Assembly (NCBI GenBank): GCA_035048485.1
Contig: CM068587.1
Location: 25,025,034-25,089,033, forward strand
DNA: 64,000 bases
Direction of reading: 5' to 3'
Source of the DNA: Pteria penguin
Lineage: Eukaryota; Mollusca; Bivalvia; Pterioida; Pteriidae
The position numbers were made by a program, and so were the translations under genes. Shown here piece by piece: positions 45,901-59,083 of this stretch. Every line of letters starts with the position of its first letter. Positions within the stretch are counted from its first letter, which is position 1. The notes under the pieces are model-generated. The model did not search any database and had not been told where the DNA came from. It saw only the letters and a list, made by a program, of their open reading frames with translations.

Positions 45901-48900
45901 TGTTTGTTTGTTTGTTGGTTTGTCTGTCTGTTGTCAACTTTAACCTTAGCTATAACTTTGAACCGTGAGGGATAGACACTTCATATTTGACATGCCTACT
46001 CAACTAATGAAGCCCTTTCAAATGACACCAAGGTCAATGACCTTTTGACCTTGACAATGACCTTCGTGCTAAAAATAAGTGTTTGGATTTTGGTGCCACT
46101 GGGAGCATTAGTGTTTCACAAACACAGGTTGTTACTTTAATGTAATATGAATTTTGGAAAATCTTTCATAAAATTGGCTCTCCCATAAGATGTGGAAAGA
46201 GAGGAATGACATTCTGTAAAGGTGACATTGGAAATATGATGAATTTTACCTTGATACATGTCCTAGTGTTCATGAGGATTTCATTAGAGTCCAGTACTGG
46301 GAGGGTCCAGTTAGAACTAAATAGTTCCACAACTATGATGTTGACTCAGTTCATTACCTTTCAGACTGAAATTTAAGATTATTACACTCTTTAGAAAGAT
46401 AATACTTAAACTGAGAATATCCATTTCTTTAGGAAAATAACACCAAAAATGACCAAAATATTCAATTTCTTTCTTCTTACAGTATATTTGGCTAATATTG
46501 AGTACCTAGTAAATTCCTGTACAGTATTATAATATTCTATGGTGAAATGTTTTCAAACAGTTTAGACTGTGAAGGTACTTTTTGAAAAAGCACATATAAT
46601 TTGATATTACCTGTGGTTTGTATTTCTGTCAGAAATTGAATAACATCTGGAAAATACCAGATCAATGAACAGACAAATACTCTGTCTTAACAGTTTGAGT
46701 TAATATGTAAATGTGTTTGTATGTACTCACCTTTATGGAAGGAAAACAGTGACACAATTAAAATCACGAGACTTAAATGATAGATAAGAAGTAAAAATCA
46801 ATAAATAAGAGGAAAGATGAACAATATGAAAGAACAAGCTGTGTTTGTGAAATGCTAATGCCCACAGCAGCATCAAAGTCCAAAAAGTTATTTTTAGGAT
46901 GAAGGTCATTGTCAAAGTCAAAAGGTCATTGACCTTGGTGTCATTTGAAAGGGCTTCATTAGTTGAGTACACATGTGAAATACTGTACGTGTACTTATTT
47001 TAGTGGGATTCATATTTTAGCGCAATTAGCGCTGTTCAAAGTGCGCTAATTCATGACTATGCTAATATAAAGTACATGAGATCGATAGAATTAAATGGGC
47101 ACTTCCGTTTCAACTCTATAGTTATGTCTATCAAATAAATACCAGGAACAAATTCATCATTCATTTTGATAAAGCATAAACAGGACACAAGTAACGATGG
47201 ATTAAAGATGTTTGCATTACCGGACACTGTCGATATGATTATCACAAAACCAATACAAGAATAAAAACAAACGATTTGAAGTTTGAAGTTTAGGAATTAA
47301 TCCCCAGCTACTACAATACCGTCTATCACGTAATTATAGGCAAAGAGCGGTCAGCGATACAAGTAATTTATCTTATATCAACTTATGAAAACAATGGCTT
47401 CGTCCGTAAAACGTAAGAATGGCATTTTGTTTTCTATATGTCTTTCTTTAAAAAAAATAATTATTATTTATCATTATAACTAGGTGTTTTGCTTTCAATG
47501 ATATGGTAGGTTATTGGATAAACATGAATGAAATGAGGTTGTATTTGATTCACTGCATATACTGTGAGTAAGGTAATTGACCCGACGCTTGTTATCCAAG
47601 CCAATCAACAGTTTAACAACTCTAGGTACATGTACTCGTTAATTATGTCCAATGGCAAACATGTCATACCAGCCGATTCGATAATCGCACGTGTGGTATA
47701 TATTTCAATTCCTCGTAAGTAAGATACTTAAACGCACTATTTTTTACCCAAAAACTGTTTTGAATGCGCTGATTTAATGGATAAATTGCGCTAATCGAAC
47801 ATGACAAATGCGCTAATTCATGACTACGCTAAAATACTGCCAATACCCCTTTCGAGCATTTTGTGCTAAAATTTTATTGCGCTAATATATGTACACGTAC
47901 AGTATGAAGTCTGTATCCCTCACAGTTCAAAAGTTATAGCCAAGGTTAAAGTTGACAACAGACAGACAAATAAAAAGTTGACAACAGACAAACAAACAAA
48001 CAAGCAGACAACCAGACAGGACAAAAACAATATGCCCCTGATCTATTGATCCCAGAGCATGAAAATATATATAGATTAAAAATAAATAATTGAATAAACA
48101 AAATAAAATACTGAAATATCATTTTGAATAGCTAAATTACAAATGCCAAAATCAATGAATAAGAATTGAAATTACAGATAAAATGAAAATGCTAGTTTTG
48201 TGTTCTAAAATCAATATATAAGAATTAAAATGTGGAAATAAAATAAAGAAAAATTTAAGAAAATGTTAAAATAGTAAAAAGAAAAGAATTAAAATGTACC
48301 ATAAGAATTGTAATCTTAAAACAGAATTAAGGCACTGTTTTTCTTCCATACACTGTGTTTTTTCAGCATACTATCTGGTTCATATGACAATACTGTGAGG
48401 ATATGGACTACGAAAGGTCAGCCTTTGCTGACAATACCAGGCCATTCCGCTCCAGTGAAGTGTGTACGATGGCTTTCCACAGGTAAGTGCTAATAAACAA
48501 AAACAACTCAAATGAAAAATTATAATTGGTATGACCAGTAAGTGCCTCTAAAAAAAGCTTAAATACATGTTTGTTACTGTAGTCATAGAGTAGCCTATAT
48601 ATATAACGTTGTTTACTCCATGAGAATATGAATAGAAGTATAGGTCAGTCATTATTGCAAAAAACAGGAAATTGATGAATACCTGGTTTACATTTAATAA
48701 CCAATTTCACAAAATAAATGAAATTTAGTTGAGACTTGCAATACAAGATTGGTAACGTAGATAGCATGAGTTTTTAAACTTCTGAACTTACACTCAAGTT
48801 AGTCCTCCTCTTCCTTTGAGTTTAGTCTTCTTTCATCATATAATGTTATCACCATATCATTAAGTGTATACTAACGTAATGATTAGGTAAGTATGCTGTA

Positions 48901-51900
48901 ACATCATTCTATCCTACACTATGGTTATGTTAACTGTCAATATTAGATTACCGGTACATCATTTGACTTGGAGCAAAACCCAAAATACAAATACTAAAAG
49001 ATTTTGATTTATTTTTAGATAATGAGCCAGTCAGTAGATTTGTGTCAGGGTCACATGATCAAACAATTCTTATTTGGCAGTGGAACAGGGAAAGTAACTC
49101 TGTGGAATGTGTCCATGCTTGTAGAGGTCATGCTGGTAGTGTAGACTGCTTAGCCGTGAATAACTCAAAAGATAAGGTAGGTCAAATGTCATGCTGGTAG
49201 TGTAGATTGCTTAGCCATGAATAATTCTAAAGATAAGGTAGGTCAAATGCCATGCTGGTAGTGTAGACTGCTTGGCCATAAATGACTAAATTAATAAGTA
49301 GGTCATGCTGGTTTTTAGACTGCTTAGCCGTAAATAACTCAAAAGATAATATGGTGAAAGGTCATTCTTATATTGCAGACTGATTAGTTGTGAATGACTC
49401 AGTAAAATAGGTCATATGTTATGCTGGTTGTAGAGACTGCTAAACTGTGAATGATTCTTGACATATAAGTTCTAAAGTCATGGTGGTAATGCATACTTTG
49501 TAGTAAATAGCTCCGAAGAAGATTTGAATCAAAGGTCTTGCTTGTAGTGCAAACTGCTTCGAAGTGACTTACTCAAAAGATTAGGTAATCCAAGGTTATG
49601 CTAGTAGTGTAGACTATCAGCTGAGCATAACTCAAATTGGCAAGTCAAGCATCATGCTGTTAGTGTTGACTACTTAGCATGAATGACTCAAAAGATAAGG
49701 TAGGTTGAAGGTCATGGTAATGAATGTGCAGTGAATTGTGCATAACTCAAACAATAAGATATGTCAGATTTCATATACTAGCTTTACAATAAATATTGTA
49801 AACAATTATTTTTATGCCACCCCATGAAAAATGGTCGAGGCATATAGTTTTGCCCCTTTCTGTCCTTCCATCATTATTTGCTTTCTGTGCTCTCTTTCTG
49901 CAACAGGTGCACATATTGAATTGAAATTTGCTATACTGAAACCTCTTGAGATAATCTAGGTCAAGATGTGATTTAACTTCGGTCAAATAACTTTTGTTAG
50001 AGTTATGTCCCTTGAACTTAGAAAATTTCCAATAATAAAAGTTTCCATGCTCTGTCTTTGCAATGAATGCCTTTATTGACTTGAAATTTGGTATATACAT
50101 CATGATAACATCTTGGTCAAATCTAAATTTAGTGACAGTTGAATAATTTTTGACGTAGTTATGCCCCTTGGACTTTGATGTTTATACATATGTGGTAAAT
50201 TCACATTGTGTTTGCAACTCCTCCTTAGACTTTGGGAGGATTTTAATGAAACTTGGCACAGTCAAAGATCAAAGTATGTAGATATGCATATTTTAAGAGG
50301 AATGCTGTTAAAAATTTTGACAGTAATTATAGCTCTTGGACTACATCTGCTGTTCAGAAATGTCATATTTGACTTTTGCTGCCAGCGGGGCATTCATGGC
50401 ATATTAGCACATCTAGTTTCTGCATAATGGAAGTTGCAAATAGAATTCATTTTCATTTTGAACACTTTATTTATGAAATGGCTCTTTATTCTTGTACCAT
50501 ATACCCCATATTTAGATACACTTTTTTAGCCATATTAGAAGTAACATAAAAGAATTTGTCGTGAAAAAAAAGCTTATTTCACTATTTGCATAGATAAGTG
50601 ATATAAAGTATATATTATGTTTTATAGATTTGTAGTGGATCGTGGGACAGAATGCTTAAACTCTGGTCAGCAGGTAAGAGTTTATGTAAAAGTACTTCAA
50701 TGAAATTGTCATGTTTATTTTTCTGTATGCATTCTTAGGTCTCTAAATATTTGTGTAATATTGTCTTAGTTATAATCTCCATAGGGTGTTTATATTGAAA
50801 TTTGTAATAGACAGGGTGAAAAATTTATGGGATTTGAACCTAAATCTTTCCATCAACTATGCAGATGTTCTACCAACTGAACCAATGTCCCAGTCTGTCA
50901 CATAATACACTCTTGAAATAAAGATCATGTATTTGCGTATATCTCAAGTATCTTTTTATGAACATGCAAGATTGATTTTGATGGAAAAGTCCAACCATGT
51001 TCAAGCTTGAAGTGTAGTAAGTGAACTTATGGCATTTATATTGATAGAATAGTTTACTAATGTTTGTTTCTATCTTACATTTACTTACATGTGATATTGA
51101 CTTTGCTAGAATCCTCAGCAGCAGGGGACCAGGATGAGGAGGATGAAGACAGTCTGCCAATTAAACGACAAAAGATCTCTAAGAAAGTCCAGACCAGGGT
51201 AAATAATGTCCCTAAACAAGATTAAGAATGTTCCTATCACCATGATACAAATTGCATTGCATTTGAATTTGGAATTTGTTTATACAGTATACAGTCAAAC
51301 TTCTATATCTCGAACACTAATATCTCGAATACCCGGGATATCTCGAAGTTGAACGTCGGTCCTGAAAAAAATCCTTCATATTATGATTAAATTCACCCCG
51401 GATGTGTCAAACACTGATATGTCGAATACTATGCTTATGTCGAATACATTTTTAAGTCCTGAGGTTCTTATTTACCGGGTTTATCTTGAAGTTGGCTTCT
51501 TATTGACAATATCTCCGCGGCATTTACCCTAGATGACAGGTCGCTCACGTGGTGTGATTAATTGACCGTGTCGGTGTACAAAACCACAGTAATTACAGAT
51601 TCGATCGTGTCTGTGCGTGCCATGTTATCTATACCGAATATTAGTAATTGATGATAGCTTATTACATTCGACATAGAATTAAATAATTAACATTAACTGT
51701 AATTAGTGCTTTTTAATACCTGCATTTATTTAAAGAAATTTCTTCACATTGTTCATTAATTTATTTTTATTTCGAATCCATGTGTATGTCTATGTATTTA
51801 TCTTGTCTTATGTGTTAGCTGGTCCTCAGTTTTAGGTATAGTATAAGACAGTTATATCCAGTATTGAATTTAAATTACGATATTACTGGAAAAAGGAAAC

Positions 51901-53971
51901 ATGACGTTTTCAGTTTTGGAGTATATACTCTTTATATATTCATAAAATATAAATGGTATGATGAGATTTAGACTAATTATTTAGGAACAATATGCACTTC
52001 TTCATGCCTATTTATTGAAAAATGCAAGTATATCTCGTACATCTACTATAATAATCACAAATGTCAAATGAACCATGTGGTGTTACATTTAACAAAAATC
52101 AATCAATCATATGAACCAGCATATGTTAATAACTGCAGGATTTGTGATCTAGAACTCGAAATTTGGATATCTCAAACTACGGATATCTGGAAGTATTTTC
52201 CACGGTCCTTTCCGACTTCGAGATAACGAGGTTTGACTGTATATGTATTCATATGCCTATCCAGTAACTTTATAGTGCTAAAGGTCATATCCTACTTGGG
52301 CAGGTTTAGGATAAATTTGCTTCAAAACTGAACCAGTTTCTTCTTATGATATATCATAGGGACTCATAGTGGCGTATGATATGGTTACCAAATGAAAATT
52401 TGGAGTTTTTTCGGCTTCCTTGATTGACTGATACGAACAGTTTTCATTGCCTTGTATAGGCGGAAACAAACTTTACTCAATATTTTCTTTTATGGCAGAC
52501 ATTTTCCCTTCATATTTGAAATAAAATGTATTTGATACATAGTACCTTGAGTGTAACAAAGAAATTGAAACCTATCCTGTGAAAAGACAAAGAAAATCTG
52601 TATCTGCAATTTTCCTGACATTCTTGACTAATTTAGAGTTGTCTTTCTTGTCATCAACTGCATTTGATAAGAGGAACTATTTAGTACAGAGATATAAAAG
52701 TTTTGTGAGCCAGGTATATCTTTAAACAACATTCAACTAATATTTAAATTTTACTTTCGAAGTACAAATTTCCCACTTTCGTAACTTAATCCTATCTCTA
52801 TATACAAGATGAGCTAAAGATTTCCCATTGGTTAGTTATTGTTTTGGTCACTGCTTTTAATATGGCATAGAAAAACACTTTCAGATTTTGATATCAATAA
52901 TTACAGGTTCCTATAGTAACATTATCAGGTCACAATGAAGGTATATCTCAGGTTCAGTGGACCAATACAAATGAAGTGTGTACTTCCTCATGGGACCATA
53001 CTGTCAGAATCTGGGACATGGAAGAGGCCAAACAAAAATCACTCTTGGTAAGAGAATCAGTTAATATTTCATATTTCACACACATTCACCATAATAAGTT
53101 CTACATTTTGACACCAAGTCATTTGACTTAGTGACCTTGAACTCAAACTTTGACCATGTAATAATAATTTTGTTAAGAAAGCAGATTGCTCTTATAATGT
53201 ATAAAACAGGGGTTTCATATTTATACCCTATATAGGAATCACCTTGTCCGTCTGTCTGTCCAGAAAACTTTAACTGACCATAACATTTGAACAAAAGAGA
53301 CTGAGCATTAATACTTTTCATGTATATTCCTTGTGGCAAGACCTTTCTTTTGGTACCAAACTTTTTGACCTTGTGACCTTGGCCTGACATTTGACCTACT
53401 TTTTAAAAGCTTTAACCTTAGCTATAACTTTTGAACCTAATGAGACTGGGTATTCATACCACACATGTATATTCCTTGTGGCAAGACCTTTCTTTTGGTA
53501 CCAAAATTTTTTACGTTTTTACCTTGGCCTTGACATTTGACATTCTTTTTAAAAACTTTAATCTTAGCTATAACTTTTGAACCAAAAGAGACTGTGTATT
53601 CATACTACACATGTATATTCTTTGTGGCAAGATCTTTCTTTTGGTACCAAAATTTTTGACCTTGTGACCTTGGCCTTGACATTTGACCTACTTTTAAAAA
53701 ATTTATTCTTAGCCATAACTTTTGAACCAAAAGAGACTGGTTATTCATACTACACATGTATATTCCTTGTGGCAAGACCTTTCTTTTGGTACCAAAAATT
53801 TTTACCTTGTGACCTTGGCCTTGACATTTGACTTACCTTTTAAAAACTTTAACCTTAGCCATAACTTTTGAAAGAAAAGAGATGGGACCTTCATACTATA
53901 CATGTGTATTCCTTGTGGCAAGACCTTTCTGTTGATACCAACATTTTCAACCCTGTGACCTTGGTCTCAAT

Positions 53972-54002
<31 letters not shown>

Positions 54003-57000
54003 AGCCATAACTTTTGAAAGGAAAGAGATGGAACCTTCATACTATATATGTGTATTCCTTGTGGCAAGACCTTTGAGTCAGTACCAGCATTTTGACCTTG
54101 TGACCTTGGCCTTGACATTTGACTTTTTTTTGGGAAAAACTTTAACTTTGACCGTAAAGTATAGTCATAGAGAGATAGGGAGTCCATTTTACATGTGTGT
54201 ATTCTGTATGACAAGTCCTGTACACTGATACAAGAAGAATTTACACAACCCCCTTGACCTTGACCTTCTTCTCCAAAACTTAAATATTGGTCATATATAT
54301 AGTTCTATACCCTATTTTGAATTTTGGTGCCGCTGGGGGGTATTTGTCCCGTAAGGACAGTTCTAGTTTTTCATTGATATTCCTTCATGCATAGGTGTGT
54401 CTGTTGCATAGGTAAAAGATCCTCCCTGCTTAGTTAGGTGTGTCTGTTGTTTAGGTGAAAGATGCCTCCCTGCCCAGGTGTGTCTGTTGCTTAGGTGAAA
54501 GATCCCTCCTTGCTCAGGTGTGTCTGTTGCTTAGGTGAAAGATCCCTCCCAGCCCAGGTGTGTCTGTTGCTTAGATGAAAGATCCTATTTGCTCTGGTGT
54601 GTCTGTTGCTTAGATGATAGAGCTGTCCCTTCTTAGGTGTGTCTGTTGCTTAGATAATAGATTCATCCCTCCCTCCTTGCTCAGGTGTGTCTTTCGCTTA
54701 GATAATGGATCCCTCCCTTCTTAGGTGTGTCTGTTGCTTAGGTAAATATTACAAGACCATGCACTTGGCAGGTACCTCCACCATTTAAAGGAAGTAAACA
54801 GTTTGGCATAAAACAGAAACAAAACCAACAAAAAACAAAATTCATGTCCATGACTCAGAGGTATGTAATAGATTATGACAATACAATACATATATATGTA
54901 TTTAATTTCAGCAAGGCACCAAGGTATTTCTCGATGTATCATATTCACCTTTAAACAGTAATCTTATCACAGCATCTGCAGATAGACATGTACGACTTTG
55001 GGATCCAAGAGCTTCAGGTAGGATATTTTAATTTCTGTTCTGCCTTCAAACTTTATTACTTTGTTTTGAGATGAAAAATACATTGTTTGTATAATGATAG
55101 TTCAGAAACAATTGTGAATATTGTTAAAAGGTTTTTTGATTACCTATATTTTATCATTCTGTTTGTTGTTCTTAGCCTAGGTCACTGATAGGACTAAGGT
55201 ACTGCTCTAGCATGTTTTGTAACCTCATCGATGTTGCTCAATAGATGAGGTGTTTGCTTCATGGTTGATATGTCAAGGTCAGACTCATGACATGGGCATA
55301 CCAGTCTTCTGTCTTTCAGTTTAGACAATGTATTCAAGGTCCTGTGTCATGGTAGACATAGCACATAAAAGATCTCTCACTGCTTTCAGTGGGTCTGTTT
55401 CAAAGATGGAATGGGGAACATATAGTCGCTGTCGTGACCGTGTGTCTATCCATCTGAGCTCATATCTCCTATACCTTTGATCAGAATTTGAAAATATTAT
55501 TTAGATTAAGAGCTTTGGGACAAAGGTCACTCAAGGTCATTTCTGAAAGGTTAAGGTCACTTATTTACTATGACTTAAAATACCATGAAGTATGTATATC
55601 TCCCACACCTTTCGTCAGAATTTGATCATACTTCACCAAAATGTTTTTTAGGATAAGGACTCTTGGACAAATGTCACTCAACGTCTTTTCTGAAAGGTCA
55701 AGGTCACTTATTAACTATGACTTAAAATAATGAAGTACTTAAATCTCCTATACCGTTCATCAGAATTTGATCATACTTTACCAAAATGTTATTTAGGTTA
55801 AGGGCTTTTGGACAAAGATCACTCAAGGTCATTATTGATAGGTCAAGGTCACTTATTAACTATGACTTAAAATACCATTAAGTACTTATATCTCTTACAC
55901 CTTTCATCATAATTTGATCATAGTTCACCAAAAATGAACTTTTGGACAAAGGTCACTCAAAGTCATTTCTGAAAGGTCATGTTCACGATAAAAAGTTTTA
56001 TTTCATAACTAATCAAGGTCAAGCTTACTCATTTTAGTTTAAGATGCTGTGATCACTTGTTGTTCTGCAGTTGACTCAATTGGATATCCATAGGATACAT
56101 TGAGATTTGAAATCATCATCAATTAATACAATGATTTCCTATATATTGAGTCATTCATTTCCGTCATTATTGCTGTGCTTCTTGGAGCATCCATCAGTAT
56201 TACCAGTACTGATTTTTTGTATAAGAATTGAGTCCTCAATTTCCTGCATTATAACTGCCGTTCAGGGAGCATACGTCAGTTTTACTGATACTCTTGTTAT
56301 TTTTATTCTTTTTCACATTTCATAATATTTATCAAAGAATGAAAATGGAATCTTTCAGATGGTGCTATAGTACAGTGTACATATACCAGTCACAATGGAT
56401 GGGTCTCCAGTGTTCATTGGTCACCTGTTAATGAGTTCTTGTTTCTCTCAGGATCATATGACTGTGTAATGAAACTCTGGGACACAAGAAGGTGTGTATA
56501 ACATTTCTTGGAATTTCCATGTTTAAGCAATGCAAGAGATAGCATAATTCCTCCAATAAATGAAACAATAAGCAAAGTGTACTTTGAATCATGTTTTAAT
56601 GTTGACCATTGTAAAGTCCTTTTTGAAAATGATTTTGATAAATCTTGGTAGGGATGAATTACTCAAGGTCCCATACAAGTGTTGTAGTTTTTGGCCAGAT
56701 CCATCCAATGGTGGATCCAGGTTGGCATGACATGTATTGTTTTAAACAGTATTTATTATAAAGATTCATTTTAGTTCAGTTACAATGATAGATAAGGATT
56801 GAACAACAAGAATGACTTATAAGGAGCTCTCTCCTGAAGGATATTTACAAAGTGATATATTACACTGACCTGTTAAATATACATTATAGAAATACAGTTA
56901 ACCATATTTAGATATGGGGGACATATGTTGTCCAGATGTTTCCTGGTGGTGTTGTTGTTTTTATACGCCTACATTTAAAAATGTGGGCATATTATGCTAT

Positions 57001-59002
57001 ACCGCTGTCGTCTGTCTGTCTGTCCGTCCACGTCTGGGCTTCTCCTCCTTAACTAAAGGGGGAACAAAACTTTTGATGGTGTCATATGAAAGGGTGTGGC
57101 CTATAGTTGTGCATGTGGGTTTCAACGTTTGGGTCAGCCCCTAGGGTGAGGGAAAATGGGTGGGGTCGGAAAAACTTGTCTGTGCTTCTTCTCCTTAACT
57201 AAAGGGGGAACAAAAGTTTTGATGGTGTCTTTTTTAAGGATGTGGCTTGTAGTTGTGCATGTGGGTTTCAAAGTTGGGGTCAGGCCTCTGGGGTAGGGGA
57301 AAATGGGCGGGGTCAGAAAAGCTTGTCCGGGCTTCTCCTCCTTAACTAAAGGGGGAACAAAACTTTTGATTGTGTCATATGAAAGGATGTGGCTTGTATT
57401 TGTGCATGTGGGTTTCAAAGTTGGGGTGAGGCCCCTGGGGTGGGGGAAAATGGGCAAGGTCAGAAAGGTTTTCCAGACTTCTACTCTTTATCTAAGGGGG
57501 AACAAAACTTTTGGTGGTGTCAAATGAAAGGATGTGGCTTGTAGACCACATTAAAATATGATGTGGGCGTATCATGTAACCGTTAGCAGTGCCCTATTTT
57601 TGTTGTCATCATCCATAGAAAAAAGACTTTAACCTGGAACATAACTTTAGAACCATTAGAGACAGGGCTTTAATATTCCAATGTGTATTCCTTGTGCCAA
57701 GACCTTTCATTAGGTACCAAAGCTTTTGACCTTGTGACTTTGACCTTTAAGTTTAACGTACTTTTAAAAATCTTTAACCTTGATCATAACTTATGAACAG
57801 TAAGGGATAGGGCTTAAATATTTCATGTGTGTATTCCTTGTGACAAGACCATTATTTGGGATCAAATTTCAAGTTTCATGTGCTTATAAATAAAAGAGCA
57901 TTTGTGCTTCTTGTTTTGCTATATAATGAATTTTCTACAAACATATTTAATTTCTACATTACCCTAAAATTTTATACATCCATCGTAGACAGACATATTA
58001 TGGTATGGCATTGTGAGTCCATGGATCTGTCCACACCTTGTTAACACAATACAGACCATACCATTTAGGCTAGGACTTTCAAACTTGGTACACTTATTTC
58101 TTATGGCATGAGGACAGACCTTATTGATTTTTAATATCAAGGTCAAAGGTCAAGGTCATTTGGGGGGGGGGGCAAAAATAGCAAATTGTTTAGAATGCAA
58201 CTTGTAAACAAAGTACAGACCAAACTGTTTATGCTAGAACTTTTAAACTTTGCCCACATATTTCTTATGACTAGAAGATGAAGCCTATAGATTTTCAAAG
58301 TCATATCTGCAAAGTCAAAGTCACAGTGCTTATGTCAGATTCTTGTCCAGGCCATAACTTTTACACAATGCATGGATTTGAATTATATTTAACAGAATTT
58401 TTGCCTAGAATCCATGGGTGTGTCATGACTTGACTCAAAGTCATATCTGCAAGGCCAAAGTCACAATGCATATGATGGGTAAATCTTTGTCCATGCCATA
58501 ACTTTTTACCTTTGCATAGATTTGAGTAATATTTCACAGAATTGTTGCCCAGGACCCAAGGATGTGTCTTGACCTTGAATCAAGGTTTTATCTGCAAGGT
58601 CAAGGATACACTGCATATGATGGGTTAACCTTTGTCAGGTCCGTAACTTTTAACCCTTTGCATGGATTTCAATAATATTTCACAGAATTGTTGGGAAAGG
58701 GGGAATGTTTCTATACTTTCAAATTTCATCACATGAAACTAAGTGATGGGCGTATTATGCTACGCTAGGCATTGCTTTTGTTATACACCAGTTACCTAGA
58801 TCAAGTAAATATCATTATCAATGAATTCAGTACAAAAGCTATATTTATATTGTGTTTCTTTTTCTCCAGTCCCAAGGCACCATTGTATAATATGAGTGGT
58901 CATGAGGAGAAGATTCTTGCCATTGATTGGTCAATACCTCACTTGTTGTTATCAGGAGCTGCAGACAACCATCTTAAAATATTTCATTATGAAAATAGAT
59001 GA
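42907..59002 (+). CDS. WDR12: WDR12/Ytm1 ribosome-biogenesis WD-repeat protein, complete, 424 aa
   Basis: Nucleolar PeBoW subunit (with PES1 and BOP1) needed for 60S and 27S/32S pre-rRNA processing; its NLE domain is the site engaged by the Midasin/Rea1 AAA ATPase. Twelve coding exons: 42907-42968, 44348-44433, 44569-44666, 45024-45130, 48367-48482, 49019-49176, 50628-50673, 51110-51198, 52907-53047, 54912-55017, 56359-56491, 58870-59002. They sum to 1275 nt with consistent phases. The NLE domain spans about 8-92 (ends [11 protein letters not shown]). Seven WD repeats follow, with W/D signatures at YDNTVRIW (124-131), [43 protein letters not shown], and a final ADNHLKIF. An acidic/basic linker ([12 protein letters not shown], about 231-250) interrupts after repeat 3, as in the family. 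Human WDR12 is 423 aa. Confidence 0.97.
43154..43317. repeat. 80-bp direct dimer in WDR12 intron 1
   Basis: GATTTAGAAAATAAAAGAAT starts at 43154 and 43234; the two 80-bp copies are nearly identical, so the duplication is recent. Confidence 0.93.
45200..45345. repeat. Three-copy 47-bp repeat in WDR12 intron 4
   Basis: GGTGTTCACTGTGAGATGTA and CAAAACAAAGTGTAGCATAG units; begins about 70 bp after the exon 4 donor. Confidence 0.8.
45840..48058. mobile_element. Large inverted-repeat element in WDR12 intron 4
   Basis: The left arm (about 45840-46135) and right arm (46845-46982 plus 47903-48058) are inverted copies. They share GATCAGGGGCATATTGTTTT, (GTTT)n, GTCAACTTTAACCTTAGC and GGTCAATGACCTTTTGACC (on opposite strands). 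The right arm is split by a younger TA-flanked MITE. No transposase frame. Confidence 0.8.
46983..47902. mobile_element. TA-flanked MITE nested in the right arm of the larger element
   Basis: 920 bp with perfect 12-bp terminal inverted repeats CTGTACGTGTAC and a TA duplication at both ends (46981-46982 and 47903-47904). Subterminal repeats contain GCGCTAAT and TTCATGACTA.GCTAA. Tc1/mariner-like target choice; non-autonomous. Confidence 0.88.
49120..49770. repeat. WDR12: Degenerate 60-70-bp array derived from the end of WDR12 exon 6
   Basis: Exon 6 ends ..GGTAGTGTAGACTGCTTAGC..AAAGATAAG|GTAGGTC. About nine further copies of this exon-plus-donor unit follow in the intron, the first about 85% or more similar by eye, later ones increasingly diverged. 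Confidence 0.9.
49810..50430. repeat. Diverged dispersed element in WDR12 intron 6
   Basis: TTATGCCACCCCATGAAAAATG to CCAGCGGGGCATTCATGGCA, with internal GTTATGTCCCTTGAACTTAG / GTTATGCCCCTTGGACTTTG modules. No gene. Confidence 0.5.
51292..52239. mobile_element. pogo/Tigger-type MITE in WDR12 intron 8
   Basis: 948 bp. Termini CAGTCAAAC..CTATATCTCGAA and its complement TTCGAGATAACGAGGTTTG then ACTG, flanked by TA at 51290-51291 and 52240-52241. CAGTcAAAC termini and TA target are typical of pogo/Tigger elements. No transposase frame seen. Confidence 0.85.
53090..54345. repeat. About 150-bp tandem modules, about 7 copies, in WDR12 intron 9
   Basis: Modules contain CATAACTTTTGAACCAAAAG, ATATTCCTTGTGGCAAGACC, TTGTGACCTTGGCCTTGACA. 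Similar text occurs at 45940, 47930 and 57640, so this is the expanded core of a dispersed element, ending GGTGCCGCTGGGGGGTATTT. Confidence 0.85.
54390..54745. repeat. About 41-bp minisatellite, about 9 copies, in WDR12 intron 9
   Basis: Units GGTGTGTCTGTTGCTTAGGT plus GAAAGATCCCTCCCTGCTCA; ends about 165 bp before exon 10. Confidence 0.9.
55310..55405 (+). mobile_element. Diverged SINE fragment, opposite orientation
   Basis: CAAGGTCCTGTGTCATGGTA, AAAAGATCTCTCACTGCTTTC and GTGGGTCTGTT match the complement of the SINE body at 18.5 and 36.5 kb. Confidence 0.55.
55450..56040. repeat. About 130-bp tandem modules, 4 copies, in WDR12 intron 10
   Basis: Modules contain ATCAGAATTTGATCATACTT, GGACAAAGGTCACTCAAGGTC and TTATTAACTATGACTTAAAAT. 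Confidence 0.85.
56957..58770. repeat. Composite tandem-module element in WDR12 intron 11
   Basis: Four 149-bp modules (CTTCTCCTCCTTAACTAAAG; GGGGGAACAAAACTTTTGAT) at about 57.0-57.55 kb are followed by about 130-bp modules with GCCATAACTTTT and CACAGAATTGTTGCC up to 58.7 kb. Bounded by GGGCATATTATGCTATACC and GGGCGTATTATGCTACGCTA. Confidence 0.75.
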
Positions 59003-59077
59003 TATAGTGTTGGTATTTGGAAAAGGACAGCAGCAAGCTTTACCCTGGATTCAAAGTAATGATGTGCATTTGCATTC

Positions 59078-59083
59078 AATAAA
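59078..59083 (+). terminator. WDR12: WDR12 polyadenylation signal AATAAA
   Basis: Canonical AATAAA 76 nt after the WDR12 stop codon, implying a 3' UTR of roughly 100 nt. Confidence 0.7.
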
